Positions 25,565 through 39,832 are shown, counted from the stretch's first letter. The stretch: 64,000 nucleotides of DNA from Cyanoderma ruficeps (GCA_008694505.1 VZDJ01007749.1:1726135-1790134); one strand, 5' to 3'. The notes: generated by a model from the letters alone, not told the origin. Numbers and translations are program-made.

Positions 25565-26825
25565 GTAAGTACAGTTGTTCTTGTATTATCTACAGTGAGG
25601 GCCATTACAGAATAATAAACAGAACAAAATAATGGATGTAAAGTACAATATAATTCTGCAATATTGTAAAGAAACCTTTTCTTTTACAATAATCAAAATT
25701 ATCACAAGAAATTGCATCACCTTAACCTGACAGTTCCAGCTTAGTAATACTTCTGAACACATGTACGTACAACTTTAAATATGTGAAGATCCCATGAGAA
25801 TAAAAAAAGAGTAGGAAATTGTAATAACACAAAGTGGCTCATAAAAACCAAAATATAATGGAGGGACTAAAGGAGGCCTACAATGTCTATGTAAAAAGCT
25901 TGACTTTTACGTGAACACAGGTTATATAAGTAACATAACATACTCATCTAAATATTTAATGTATCGTAATTTCGACTGCAGGTGGGGTAAACTTTGTTTT
26001 ACATCACTAAACCTACATATTATAAATCCAGCTAGATTCTTAAGATCCATTTTTTATGAACATATGTATATTTTAAAATAAGTGATAGCGATGAATCCTA
26101 TGGATGCATTTCTGAAAAGCTAATTTGCATCTGAGGAAAATATCTTTTTGAAAGGATGTATAGGTATACTTTTAAAATAATAATTACCTAATCATACATA
26201 ATAATATATATTCTGGTCATGTTAAAAAGTGGTGTGTGTTTTACCATTCTTTAAAAAGTCTCTTGGCAGGAAAACTGAAATGTCATAACAGTCAAAGAAA
26301 TATGATATTTCAAAAGCCAGGATGTTCAAAGTAGATATTAATATTCCATCAAGAGCTTATTCCTTGCTGCATTTTCTTTTAACTGCCTCTGAGTCACAGA
26401 TAATGAGCTGACCTTGGTAATTATGCTGGATTTTGTGATATTTTACATGTTTGCCTCACTTGAAAGTGCTATTAAGATTGTAAGAAAGACTGTGAAAATA
26501 GTATCCTGATATGTCATAATCTTCAATAAGAGATTCTTTTATTTAAAAACCTAGCATTTACGATAGTTTTTTGGATGGCTCACACTCCATTCCTAAAGTA
26601 GCATTTGGAATTTATGCCATGTTATTTCTTGGGTTTGCGTTCTTTTAAACATCATTGATTTTTTACTGAAACAGTGTAATGTTTCAACATTGCTTTTGAT
26701 GCTGTAGAAAAAGCATCCAGCTTGTTCCTTGACATTTTTAAGATGGCAAGTACTATTTATGCATATGTCAATGTCTTTAATATGTTTGGCTCTTTTCCTA
26801 GTAGTTAAATTGGGCACGGGGAGAG

Positions 26826-26918
26826 AAAAAAAAAAAAAACCACCAAAAAAAACCAAACAAAAAAAAAAACCCCAAAAATAAGCAAACAAAAAAAAACACC
26901 CCACAAAAAACCAATTGT
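26826..26918. repeat. A-rich tract interrupted by C runs
   Basis: The tract is a long A run followed by repeated ACCAAACAAAA, ACCCCAAAAA and AACACCCCAC units. It directly precedes the CpG-rich patch. It could be a decayed poly-A tail or a simple repeat; I cannot tell which. Confidence 0.85.
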
Positions 26919-26932
26919 GAGCTGATAATTAC

Positions 26933-27218
26933 CACAGGCGTTCCATTCGACATATTTTTCAAAGCTGTTGTGGCGGGTCTACGGCGTGTCGCGTTATTTA
27001 AGGCAAGCGGCTCCGGTTCTCTCCGTGTGCTCGATGAGGGCACTAGAGAGCGCTGCGATCTCACCGAACGCGCCGCCCAGGGACGGCTCAGTGGCGAGGA
27101 CAGCCTGCAAAATCCAGCCAGCATCCCTTTGTGTGCGGCACTTTGAAAATGCCACTTTCGCCTTACGTTTTTGAAGTAAAACTGTATCCATAGCTGCCGC
27201 GTTTTCTAACCTTGAATT
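26933..27218. promoter_or_regulatory. CpG-rich patch with TATA-like and CTCF-like motifs
   Basis: About two dozen CpG dinucleotides fall within roughly 285 bp, including TCGCG, ACGCGCCG and CCGCG, while the flanking intron is AT-rich and nearly CpG-free. A TATA-like TATTTAAGG lies at 26995-27003. At 27040-27053 the minus strand reads GCGCTCTCTAGTGC, close to the vertebrate CTCF core as I remember it (about GCGCCCTCTAGTGG). No open frame resembles a known protein. Options are an unmethylated regulatory element, an intronic promoter, or a recently inserted GC-rich repeat. The base composition is directly seen; the function is inference. Confidence 0.4.
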
Positions 27219-28659
27219 CCTTTGGGGGAAAAAAAATGAAAGAAATGAGGAGCATGAAAAAAAACCCCGTACTGAGATTTGAAGGGAGTAAGGTGAATTG
27301 TGTTAGATGATTTTCTGTAATTCACCACCCAGGGAACATGGATGGTGAAAGAATAACAAGCTGACATATTCAGTGCAGGAATATATAGCAAGCACTTCTC
27401 TAAAACTGGTCTAGTGTACACAGGTCTTCAACCTCTGTCTTCTCATAATAGTATGCCTCATTTTATTTTATTGTTTTAAATGTATTAAACTGCATTTTGC
27501 TCAGTCAGCTTCCCTTAAATATCACAGAGTATATATCATGAGAATTTTGGTTGGATTTGGGAGGGGATTGAAGCTGATACTTTTTAGCCAGCAGGCTAAA
27601 AGGGAGAAAAAATTGCCCTTCATTAGTGTTTTTCCTTCCTTTATATTTAGTAGAACTGATGTACTGTAGTTGTTTCTTTTCTGTTTTATGTCTGTGCTTC
27701 TTACAGTGACATGTTTCCATTGTGCTATAAACACTCCATATACTTTTCTGACATAGTTACAGTTAATTGTTCCTTATCCTGTACTATCTTATCCTTAGCA
27801 ACACAGCAAATGGAAAGTCACACTTCCTGCTACTGGTATCAATAGTTTTGCTTAGCTAGAGTTAACATTAGGTAAAATAGAAATGTATGCAAATAGTATG
27901 AAATCTGCAGCCATCCTGAGTAGTTGTAGAGTTATCAAATTTCTGATTTTGAAATCCAAGCTGATCCTAGAGAAAGAAATCCACTATATGTGGGTTTTTG
28001 CAAATACACAGTGAATTCAGTGCAAAGCTAAGACACAGATTGTGTTGTCGAGCCTGCACAGCATGGAAGTTGTCTGGGAGAGCAGACAGCTGCCATAAAA
28101 GTATGGGAGAGAATTTCCAATATACGTTTCATTTTGGGTGTAGGATTTGGCTATATAACACAGAAAGTTCATTATTACACACATCAGTTCCCTTCACAAC
28201 CTCTGGTACAATTTCAGCAGCTACCTGTGGAAACACATATATTACATTGTGCAGCCTAATTATTGCTGTAATTAGATGGGTAAATTATAAATTGGAGACA
28301 AATAAATGAGTGAAAATAATTCTGTGTTTGGATTCCAAGAACTGTGTTATTTTTCCTCACAGGGAAAATTAGCAAAGTTTGCTGAGGTGCAGTTCTAGCA
28401 GATAACCCATAAAGATAAATGAGTCTGAACAGCAAAAGCAGTGCAGCTCAAGCCTGCCAACACAGTTACACAGCAAATTTCCTTTCATGTATTTCATGAG
28501 CAGATTCTCTGTCCTGCTCTCAGGATAGCTCAGATGGTTGGCATGCCTGCAATTCAAGGCCTTGAAAGAGTTGAGTGGAGGGGAATTCTTGCTTGTTGTA
28601 CTTGATGCTGTGCTCTGATGTTCTGAGGGGTCTCAGTAGCCTCAAAGGGCACAGAAAAG

Positions 28660-29836
28660 CAAGAGAAAATGGAATTTGACTTCTTTGGTAGAGTGACTAC
28701 ATTGGTGGACAAGGGAAACATTACAGATGTAATTTTTCTGGACTTCTATAAAGCCTTTGACACGGTCACCCACAATATCCTTTTCCCCAAAGTGGAGAGA
28801 GGTGGATTTAATGAGTGGATTTTTAGATGGATGAGAAAATGGTTGGACAGTTGCATCCAGTGGTGGTCAACAACTCAAAGACCTGATGGACATCACTGCC
28901 AAGTGGTGTCTCTCAGGGGTCCTTGTTGGCAGCAGTGCTATTGAATACCTTCCGTAATGACACAGAGGGATTGAGCGCACCCTCAGCATATTCGCTGATG
29001 ACACCAAGCAGCTTGGTGTAGTTGGCACACCGGAGGACAGGATGCCATCCAGAGGGATCTGGACAAGCTGGAGAAGTGGGCCCATTGTGCTGTCATGAGA
29101 TTTAATGAGACCAAGAGCAGGTGCTGCACCTGGGATGGGACAGTCCCCAGTGTGAACACAGGCTGGGGGGTGAACAGATTGAGAGCAGCCCTGCCCCAAA
29201 GACCTTGGAGGTGCTGGTGGGTGAGAGGCTGGCCATGACCTGGCCATGTGTGCTGGCATCCCAGAGAGCCAAGTGTGTCCTGGGCTGCATCAGGAGCACC
29301 ATGGGCAGCAGGGGAGGGGAATTTTGCCCCTGTGATCTGCCCTGCTGGGACCCCACCTGGAATATTGCATCCAGCTCTGGGCTCCCAGCACTTGGGGGAC
29401 AAGGACCTGTTGGAGCCAGTACAGAGGAGGTCACCAAGATCTGAGGGATGGAACACCTCTGCTATGGGGAAAGGCTGAGAGGGTTGGGATTGTTCAGTCT
29501 GGAAAGGAGAAGGCTTTGGGATGACCTGATTTTGGCTTCCAGTCCCTAAAGGAGCCCTGGAAGAAAGGTGGATAGGGACTTTTGTTCAAGGTCTTGTAGT
29601 GCCAGGATAAGGGAGAATGGCTTCAAACTGAAAGAGTAGATTTAGGTTAGATATTAGAAAGAAATTCTTTACTGTGAGGGTGTTGAGGCACTGCCACAGG
29701 TTGCCCAGGGCAGTTGTGGATGCCCCATCCCCAAAAGTGTTTAAGGCCAGGTTGGATGGAGCTCTGAGCCCATGGCAAAGGGGTTAGAAGTGAATGATCT
29801 CTGAGGTCCTTTCCAACACAAACCATTTTGTGATCC
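28660..29836 (+). mobile_element. CR1 LINE, 5'-truncated and frame-broken reverse transcriptase copy
   Basis: A plus-strand frame reads RVTTLVDKGNITDVIFLDFY then KAFDTVTHNILFPKVERGGF, matching the CR1 ORF2 reverse transcriptase segment with the first catalytic aspartate (LDFYKAFDTV). After frame shifts the second catalytic box appears as FADDTKQLG, encoded near 28989-29015. Further on come the CR1 C-terminal region (RLDIRKKFF-like, about 29645) and a 3' end, tctctgaggtcctttccaac, at about 29798-29817, followed by attttgtgat. The GC-rich stretch at 29.1-29.45 kb belongs to this copy. It lacks the 5' part (endonuclease domain) and carries several frameshifts, so it is a dead copy. It lies in sense orientation inside the NRXN1 intron. 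Confidence 0.92.
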
Positions 29837-32800
29837 TTGTTCCTCTTTGTTGCCAAAGAAATGTCTTCCTTTCTCAGAGTGTGAGTTTTACAATGTCTAT
29901 AACATCTCTTCTGTCTCCACATTTTTTTCCGTATGGTATGAGAAACTGTAGTTCTGCCAGAAATTATTTTATTTTATAAGTACTTGAAGATGCATGATCT
30001 GCTTCCGAGGAGGAGGACATCCTCAAGCACACTTTATATCCACTTACCTACTAGAGTTTGACTTGCTTCTCTCCTACACCTATAGGCAGTATTTTAATCC
30101 CCAAAGCTTTCACATGTCTTTTCAAACAGCAGGCATAAAAAACGCTACAAAAATCCAATCAGAATTCTCTTGGAATACCCATCAGAGAATTAAAATATTT
30201 TAGCATTTTAATTGTTTATAAATTGAAATGAGAAGTTGAGATATTGTACTCTTACAAAATGATAAGGTAAAGGCTGTTGAAGTTATTTGACTGAACAGTG
30301 AGTAATTGCAAACTTTTATATGAATTGGTAGTTTCAGTATTTCAGTATCCAATCCAATTTTAAATTTTCCAGATCATAGAATATATTCACAGATATGCTG
30401 TATCCTCTAAGATGACCTGCAGTCATCCTAATCTTGATATTGGGCTATGTAATGTTTTTTAGAAGGAAATCACCATTATGAGAAAAAATCCTACACAGCT
30501 CAACATTTATGGGTTAACTTTTGCTGCCTATGCATCATTCATGTGTCAAGACCTGCTTTTTTGAACTGAAATTCATGATTTCAACTTTTCTCACTGTCAT
30601 CATCTTTCATATGGTCTTCCCAAATGTCAGTTTTAGAGCCCACTGTAAGTTATATGTTATTCCTATGCCGTTACATCACTGCAGCCTCAAAAATGCTATT
30701 CATATTAAAGCACACATCAGAATCAGCCTATTTGGATAAAAATAACCTGTCTAGATCTCTTGTTGTCTGTTTTACTTTTATTTCTGTATCTCTTCATTGG
30801 CCCCTGGCTTCCTTTATTCTTTTGAGATAGGGCTGCTGCTTCTATCTATGTGTGCTTTTCATTTGCCGTTTTGTCCAATACTGTGAAAACAGACCAGACT
30901 GAAGCACCTGAAAGAAAAGTAGTTATGTTAATTTCTGGTATCACCTCAGTGGTTTTACAAATGCACCAAAGTATAGATCTTCAATCTGCATAAAGATTTG
31001 CTTGGCAATTAATTCATCCTTGTAAGCTTTGAATGCAAGTAACTAAATTATCAGTAGATCTACTAGTCTGGCATATTCATTGATGATCTGTAACAGTCCC
31101 TTAATCGATTGAGATTTCATTTGTTTGTCAAAGTAGGTTATTCATACTGAGCTAAATTAGTCTTGATCATAACAAGGAATTCCTATTTCAGCAGTGGAAG
31201 TTGAAATTTTTTCAATTTCATGTAATATTTCTCGCTGTTGTTTTATATTGAGGGAATTATTATTGTTCCCTCATTATAGGATTTTTTTCTCTACATTGCA
31301 AGGTCTCCATCAACAGCAGATCCTTTATATTTTTATTACTAGAGAAACAAGGCTTTAAGAAGCACAGAAACATTGTACAAATGAGCAAGTATTAATGCTT
31401 AAATTTCTCAAATAACCATGCGTGAGCTAAATGTAATGACCTTGCCAGTGGGCTGTGAATTCTTCATGCAGAAAAAATGTTCTGTTCCAAGTACAGAGTT
31501 CCAAATCCTGTCAACAGCAAATAGATCTTCCCAGTGTGACCTATTGGAGTAGACAATGGCAAATGCAGCTGTTGTCTCCCTGATAGTGTAGAAAAGCAGA
31601 CTCTCTGTAGAGGAAAAACAAGGGACTTAAAACTGAGAACTCTTCTTTGGAACTTCCTATGTAACAAAGTTCTAGGAGTAGATAACAGTAGGTCATTGGA
31701 CAACCTGGTCTAATGGGAATTCCTTTATCTTCCTTTTTTACCACTTTTCACACGCTGCTTCTAAACAGCAATGCTGTCTATCAGGCTATGAAAATAATGT
31801 TGATAGTGCTAGGGCTTCAGAAATTGTATCCAAATTGCCAAAATTGTAGGATGGGGTAAAAAAATTGAAAATCTATTCCAGTAGTTCTAGATAAAATAAA
31901 GACATTCTAGAGCTTGCACTGTGAAGTCAACAATAATGCAATAGTCTGTCAGATCAGTACATGATGAGTTTTTGTTTTCTGCCTCTTCTCCCCTGTTCTT
32001 CTCAGTCTTCCATACATACATGACTGGATAGATTTGCCTTCATTCATACAGCTGTTTGACATACAGATTATTGCTGCTGGTAATTGCGGAATTTCATTCA
32101 AGCCTTTCTGGAACAAGTAAAAGTTATTTTAAGAATAATGCAGGAAGCATAGATGCTCTGAAAACTTACCAAAACCTCTGTATATTTAGTATAAATATAC
32201 ATCCACTGCATCCTAGCCCCCCCACAGATACAGAGAGTGAAGAAGCACATCCTAAAATTGCTTTAAAATGTGCTACTGTGAACCCTCACTAACCCTGGTA
32301 TTTTAACTGAGCGGTCTTTTTTGCGAAAGGACAGCTTCATGGAATATCCCCAGAGTCTGAATGTGATTGTCTTGATCAAAAGTAATATCATATAAAAATT
32401 ATTCTCTGCAAGCCTACATTCAAAATGAGAATGTTTAGTTTCTCAGCTGTTTGGTAGCTTTATGTGGAGCACTAGCCAAAGAAAGGGTTTTGAAGATGAT
32501 GATCTCTGAGGTCTAGTAGTTCTGTTGGAAAGAGGAATTCCTTGCTATTTTGAAAGCAAGCTCTGCTAAGAACATGTGTTGGCAGATAAAGCAAGGAGTG
32601 AAAAAATAGCAGGAGGAAGGGAGATCCAAATATACTATGTCATGCAAATGCCAGCTTCATTAGATTTGGTCTATTTTTGAGTGGCATACAGTCTTCAGAA
32701 GTGGTCAGAACAGAAAAGAAATGAAGGACATTTGATGTGCTTCACCTCTCCACCACAGCCGTCCTACTCATCCAGAGTAATTGGCCTAGCTTTGATTATG

Positions 32801-33587
32801 TGGGAGATGGATTGCCACGCACGTTTATATGGCAATTAGATTTTATTATTTACCATTTAACATGCATCACCAACCTTCCTCACAGTCCATTGCACAAGCA
32901 GACTGCTTTGGGTTTACATCTGTTTAATCTTTTTCAATGCCAGTGCTCTCCATCTAGTCTTTAGCGAGGTGAAAACAAGCAGAGAGAATGGCTGGGAATC
33001 TGAGGATTTTTATTGCCAGGAAATTGTTATATGTTTTTGTGTAACTGTTTCTTGTGAGGGAAAAAAGTGTTTTTTGAGAACAGAATTGTTAGGAAAATGG
33101 TGGATTTAGACTGGAGAAGCCTTCAGATATGAACACTTACTTTTGAATATTTCCTTTTGTCTATTCAATACTTATCTCCTGAGGACGTTGTGTTGTTGCT
33201 GTTTCTCACACACCAGCACTTCCTATAACACATCTTTACTTGCCTGTGAAACATAGGCACATTGGTGTAATCCTTGAGGAGCACTAAACTGAGTCAATAT
33301 TTGTAGTAAAAATGGAATCTGAGCACCAAGAGGTGCATACAGAAGTGGACAGCACATCCAGAAGAGCATAAGGAAAAGTTTCTTGGCAAAAGAATATTTG
33401 TGGAGCTGGGGAAAGTCTTCAGTGTAGTTATGTGTAATGTGATGGAATCAGGAGACTGGAGATGGAGCAGCACCTGTATCTCCACTGTGGACTGCCATGG
33501 AAATTGGTGGCAAGTGAAAACTCTAAGATACTGTTCCTGGTGCACCCGTCAATTGTAAATTCTTTCTGGTACCTCTTAATTCTCCTC

Positions 33588-33590
<3 letters not shown>

Positions 33591-33619
<29 letters not shown>

Positions 33620-33633
33620 NNNNNNNNNNNNNN
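33591..33633. repeat. Poly-T run with assembly gap
   Basis: A run of 29 T is followed by 14 unknown bases at 33620-33633. The gap size is probably not the true size. Confidence 0.97.
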
Positions 33634-36600
33634 CTGTCAGTGTTGACTATGAGGCAGTGCTCAAATGAAATTGTAAAAAGAACAGTCAAGTATCAGTCAA
33701 GGGAAGAAATATCTTCAAAGTTCAATTCTCTTGACAAATAACTACAATATGTACTATGTGCCAATACAGGTGCCTGAAGAAAACCCACAATGTCAGCATT
33801 TCAGTGCTGGTGATTTCTTTTTTTTCTTTTTTTTCCCCTAATACCATTAATAGGGTATTTGGGCAAGACACTGAAAGCAATGTAGAATTGGGGTGAAAAG
33901 ATCAGTTTCTATATTCCTTCCCAAAAAAGTGACTTGGCAACCTAGGAATTCTTCTTTATTTTTTCTCTTTTTATTTGCCTGTAAACATTTTTGGTTTTGC
34001 TTGGTTATCAGTATAAGGAATGTGAAAGATGAAAACCACCACCTGTCACATCATAAAACAGCCTCTTGCCTGAAGTATTTGAAAGGACAGATAACTCAAC
34101 AGAGCCTGGACAAGTAAACTAGCTGTCCTTTCCCTCCTTAGGTGAGAGAGGGTCTAAAAGTTATAGAATTCATCACTCTGATAGGAAAATATATGAAAAG
34201 ACTATTTTTCTTTTTAAAAAAAAGGAAAAAACACATCAAAACCAAAAGACATCAACCACAAATCAATACTGAAGCTACAGAATGGACTCTTTGAAGTGAG
34301 TAAGTGGACATAAAACACTAAATATACGTTTTCATGTCTTCCCTCAAGTGCCCTTCCTTGCAAGTGGTAGACAAAATTCAGTCATGCTTTGCTCTAGCAC
34401 CAAGCAGGCCTGTGAATGCACAGCAAAGTGCATATTCTCTGCTGCAAAGGAGGTTTGAAAAGCCATATGCTGGAGCGTATGTGCTGTAGAAGCTGTGCGG
34501 ATGTAGCATTTAAGCCTTTGTCAACTGTTCTTCAGTTTATTAATGGGCTATGATCACAGTGGGCTTCTTGGTTTATGAAAAAAAGAGCAATTATGTCTCA
34601 TCAATGTTTTTAAAGACCAAAGACTTTTGATCTGGAACAAAGAGCAAACGTTTACTCAGGATTGATGGCGGTGAGGAGAGACACTAGAATGACCACTCAT
34701 CCACTGTTCAGGTCCAGTCCTTTTCTGAAGTGTGTGCTGAAATTTGAAAGAAAAATTTCCACTGTGGTCTGACTATTGCACAAAACAAATGTGCAAAAGG
34801 TGGTTGGTTTTGTACACTGGGGAGGTGAGAAGGTCATCAAGGCCAAGTGGGCTCCCATATTTCAGTGAATATCAAAGACATCTGAATGCCTACCTGACAT
34901 TTTCATTTGAGACAACAGCCCTTGATTCGTGACCAGGATGGTGTCTGTTCTTCCAGTCAATGCATATTCAGCTTGTGTAGAGTGATTTATTTTCACAATT
35001 CAGTTGCCTTAAAAATACCGTGAGTTGGGATTGTGTGGGTTGTCTTAGGATGAGTTCCACCATGTACTTTGTAGTGCAATTATTAAGATACTACAAAGCA
35101 ATTTCCATTGATCTGGTAACAGTAGCTCATCTGTTTTAGGAGGAACTGGAATAAAGTGAACGCTTTTTTTCTTTCGAGATTAGACTTTCCCTATGGCATT
35201 TCTCAGTCTTTGCACTCCTCCTTTGTCTTTGCCTGCCTGAGGGAAGAAGCTGTTTTATGCTTGATCATTTTTAAATAACATGTTTGGAGAAAAGTGTGCC
35301 TGACACCTTGGCTTCGCCACAGCCAGATGTTCCTTTGTATTTTCATATGTCATCTAAAGGAATTGTGGAGATGCCTGCTGTGTTTTCAGAATCCACCACG
35401 GTATGCCAGGGCTATCCATCTCGTTCCTGGGAAGTAACACCACTCTAGTTCACCACAGAAGCACTATCATTCCTGGCCATGGTAGTGATTTAGTACAATG
35501 TGACATTAGAAGCATGACAAAGCAACTTCTTCCAAAATGAAAGAGAAATTAGGAGTATAGCTAAAAGTACTTTTAAAACTAGCAGCAAAACAAGAGATTG
35601 GATGGAGAGAATGAGAGAATGTCTGCTCTTTGAGAGAATGATGGATTTGAAGATACTTTTTTTCCAGCATATAAAAATATTCCAGAGATATTGTCTTTAT
35701 GGATTATGAAGAAATGAAGCCACAATTCATTCCTGTTGAATTTCTCCTTATTTTTTTCCCTTAGCCATACATGGAACCATATTTGAATGAATAGTTTTCA
35801 TTTTTTGTCAGCAAAGGTGTTCAAGAAATGAACATCAGATATGTACACAAAGCGCACAGATTTAGGAGGGTAAAGAAGTCTAACTATCCTGGCTAAACTA
35901 CTTGTTCCCTGATGTCATAAATCTCCTATACCAAACTGCAGCTGGTTTGGTTAAGGGGTCTAGGTGCACCAGTCACACCTGAGCAGTATTCTTATTCAGT
36001 TGTTGCAATCATAAACATGGAAAACAATTTCCTCTCTACTTATATTTGAATGCTAAATGAAGTTAATAGTTTTTGCCCACCAGCATATATCATGTACAAA
36101 TTCTCAGGAAGGGAGAAAAGGAGAAAAGTCTGTGAAGTGACCTGTCAGCAATGTCACTAATACCAGATAATAACTCTTAATAGCTTCTGTTAGTTAGTCA
36201 GAACATAAAACAGCATCTTCAATCTTTGGTTTACATTTCTTTGGTTTAGCATTTGCAAAGTTCTTATTTTGAAGAAATGCAGAGGCTTGGGATAAAAAAA
36301 GATGAGCTATTACAGGAGGACTTGGCATTTGTTTTACCAACAGTTGTGTGTGACTCACTGTTGTGTGGTGTTCTGTGTGCTTTTGCATAAGTGTGATTCC
36401 AATAATGAATACATTTTGAGAACTGGGGTAATTTATTAGCTAGCAATTTGTTTCTGTGTTAAATTTACTTGTTATTAGAGCAGAAATCAACTCTAAGTCA
36501 AAAAAAAGATAAATAGGTGTAAATAGGAAAGACACAGTTTAAATAACTGAGGATCTGCAGTACCTGTAAACGATGCAAATTAAACCCACTAAAATCTTCT

Positions 36601-36724
36601 CTTTATCAGTGCTTACAGCATAATTGAGCAGTACCATCATTGCCATGAGCAGGTGAAAGTGCTGCCTTCCAGCTGACTCTTCTGGCCATGAACCTGCCAG
36701 TGAGAACATGCATGAAGCATGTGG

Positions 36725-36771
36725 TTTTTTGTTGTTGTTTTTTTGGGGGGGGGGTTTGTTTGTTTGTTTTT
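36725..36771. repeat. T/G-rich low-complexity tract with G10
   Basis: TTTTTTGTTGTTG and a T run are followed by ten G and then GTTTGTTTGTTTG. It resembles, on the opposite strand, the C-interrupted A tracts at 19.83 and 26.83 kb. Confidence 0.9.
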
Positions 36772-39700
36772 TGCCTCAGAAAAACAAACAGTCCTTGGAT
36801 CACACTATTACCATACCTATTTCTTTACTACCTGCAACCTTGCCTATGACAATTGACATATATTTTACGTAAATTGGCTATTTTCCTTTATAAATTAAAG
36901 AAAATCAGAATTACTATGAGAAAAACGAGACTTTTTCAGGAATGCTATTAAAAATCAAACCGAACTCTAGAAGAGAATATGTACAAGGAAGGCAACAGCT
37001 GAACTTTAGTTCCAGAAATTATGGCTACACATTTTCAGTGGGTAGCAGTGTAGCATTAGTGTTGCATTTAGGCTCCAGCCAGTTTGCACAGTGGCATAAT
37101 CTTGTATGATTGATCTGATGAACTATGGTACCTTATTTCATGAAATAACTTGCATATCATTCATACCTGCATGTAGGCAGCGATACGACAAGGGATTTGC
37201 TTTGGAGTAAAATTTCCAGTAGTGAAGCTGTACTTATATTAGAAGTGAGATAGAGAAAACCTGTAAATTTGTATTGCACTTTGTTGATTCCCCTGATCTC
37301 TTTTAGTAGGAACAGGGACAATCTTTTATATTTTCTAAATCTCTGCCATTTCATGTTTGAGATAAAATTTAATTAACAATATTTTCAGCAATACCATCTT
37401 GTCTGAGTCTAATGGGTTGAGTTTTGTTGGAAACTAATTCTTCATTGAGATGAACATGAAAGTACCGTGTGATTGACTGAAATAAAAGTAACAATGCAAA
37501 AATTTTGTGATGGCAGATAAGAAAAACTACCAAGTGAAAAAAATTAACTAACTTTGAAACAAAAATGAAATTCTGAGTTTTAATTCCAGAGCTTATACCT
37601 TAGCAAAATTTTGTGTCTGAGAGAAAATGCTTCTCGTGCCAGCAGCAGCAAACTCAAAACTCATATGGTATTAAACATTGCATATTAAATCTGGGAATAT
37701 AAACTCATAGTCATAAAAACTCTTTTATATACTTTATAAAAGGTGAAGTCTAATAGTTGGTGTGTCTGCTCAATACATAAGATACGTATTTGTGTATTAG
37801 GTGTGAATTACATGCATGTTTGATTTTTAAAAGCAAAACTCAAAGTTATTTTGAACATCCACAAGTATTACAGAACATGTTTTTGAAAAAATTGTGATTT
37901 TAGTAGTACAAAATGATCAGTCTAATTATCAACACTCTTAAGGTACTGTAAGCATGCAGGAGGGATAGACTCAGTATATTGTACTTCACTGCATATGATA
38001 CCTAATTGGCAATTTCCCAGTGTATATTTTTAGGAGCAAATATTCTGAGTTCCAGTTTATATGTTGGCACACTGACCTGGACTTCTGCTAGCCATCCATC
38101 ATAGCTGGCAGCTACTGCATGACTGTATACAGCAGTCTCAATAGCTTTGAGAGATGGATATCAGGAATTAGCAGGGGAATCAATCTGAAAGGTTGTGGTT
38201 TTGAAGATGTAACTAATCACAGGAAAAAAAAGGGTTGCTTGGGCAGTATATTTTTAAAAAGAGGTTACATATGTCATGTGCAATAGATAAGTTTTACTTT
38301 TTTATCATAGAAGTGATTTTCTTAATACTGTTCTCTGTAATGATTTCTCTCTTTTAAGTCTATTGGGATCAGTTGAGATGAATTATCTCTCTGAGCTGGC
38401 AGTGACTGAAGGCACAAAGCTTTAGGAAACCTGGAAAGGTTTTGCTTTCTAGATGTTTCATCTGAGAAAAAGAGGACGAGCCTTTATCATGACGCAGGTG
38501 TTTTAACTTTGTTTTCAGTTCAGCAGATTGAAAAATGCAGGAATCTTTCTTCTGTGAATGAATTAGATCCCGTTTGTGGGAACAGATGGATCACTATATT
38601 TTAATCTGTTGCATTTAATCTCATGCTTGTGAGATTTACATTGTACCTCAGAGCTCTAGAGGAAAGCAAGATCTTATTTTCCAAATTATCTACATAGAAT
38701 GGATAAAGCTCGAGGTGTCTTAGTATATGATGCTGCAAAGGTTGCTAAGACTTTTGGTTAGTTTGCTTATAAATTCTATATGTTCGTAAGTGTTTTCCTA
38801 AGCATGTTGCATGTTCTCTCTTATGTTCTCTTATTTTACTATTGCAAATGCAGTTGAATTTTAGGGATCATACTCAGTGACTAAAGATTTTTCTCAGTCT
38901 TGCAGACATTTATTTGTTTCAGGCTATTTCTTTGCAAGTAAACTGTAAACCATTACAAACAGCACTAGATTGCAGTCTCTTTCAAACAAGAAATATGCCA
39001 GGAGAACCAGTAAAAGGTGTAACTGTGATTTACACCAATCAGAGGGAGATTAGAACTAGCCACATGGGGTAGTGGCAATAGTACATTCTGTGTTCTGTCA
39101 TTGTAAAACCTGCCTACAAAGTTCAGCAAACACTTACTAAATCAACAATTTTGAATCTGAGGTGATGCAAAAACACTCTTTGGTACTAGAGTACCTGGTC
39201 TTGTGGCTGAGGCTCCAAAATCAGCCAGACTGGGGGTTGTTCTGGAAAGCACAATGTAGATTAAAATTTATAAGCAGATAAACTGCTGAAAATTTGTGCT
39301 AGCAAAAGAATATGTCATCAATGAGGATTTAATGCCTAAACGGAGACCCTGTTGTGCCTGCTTCCCCTCTCTGGACAAGCAGCAGCCAGTTTCTTTTCTG
39401 CAGCAGGTCCTCAGCAGCAAGTATGGAAAGCATCTGGTTAAACCTGCAGCCTGACACTTGAGGCACACTTAGGGAGGTTCTTATGGTTGTGTTGGATTGA
39501 AAGGTGACTGTTCTCTCTGACAGACACACCCAACACCTGAAAGAAATACAGAGCCTGAATAGTTTTAAAACTACAAAACATCCTCCCCTCGGTGTTGAAG
39601 AGGATAGTTATAGTTAGGTCCTTTCAAAGTGAGTCTGTTGCAGAGCTAGGAATTAAAGGGAGAAAAACACTGGTTTCCAGTCCTGAGAAAGTTGCCTGAG

Positions 39701-39832
39701 GTTCATCACAGCAAGCTGTTTGTTATAGGTGTCTGTCATTAGAATCATGTTTGGCAACAAAATTCCATTTGTTCAGTGCTCATGTTGCTGTTTTAAAGGC
39801 ATCTAACTCCCCTTGCTCCCACAAGTTTCAGT

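Noticed and set aside
26798..27191. Frames across the CpG-rich patch on both strands
   Set aside because: GC-rich sequence gives long frames by chance; none resembles a known protein and they disagree on strand.
28669..29478. Several frames of 76-157 codons on both strands around 29 kb
   Set aside because: Explained by the frame-broken CR1 reverse transcriptase copy; the minus-strand frames are its antisense.
30368..30440. Possible CR1 tail (atcatagaat ... tctaagatgacc)
   Set aside because: Only short scattered matches without the TTGGAAAGG-like block; too weak to call.
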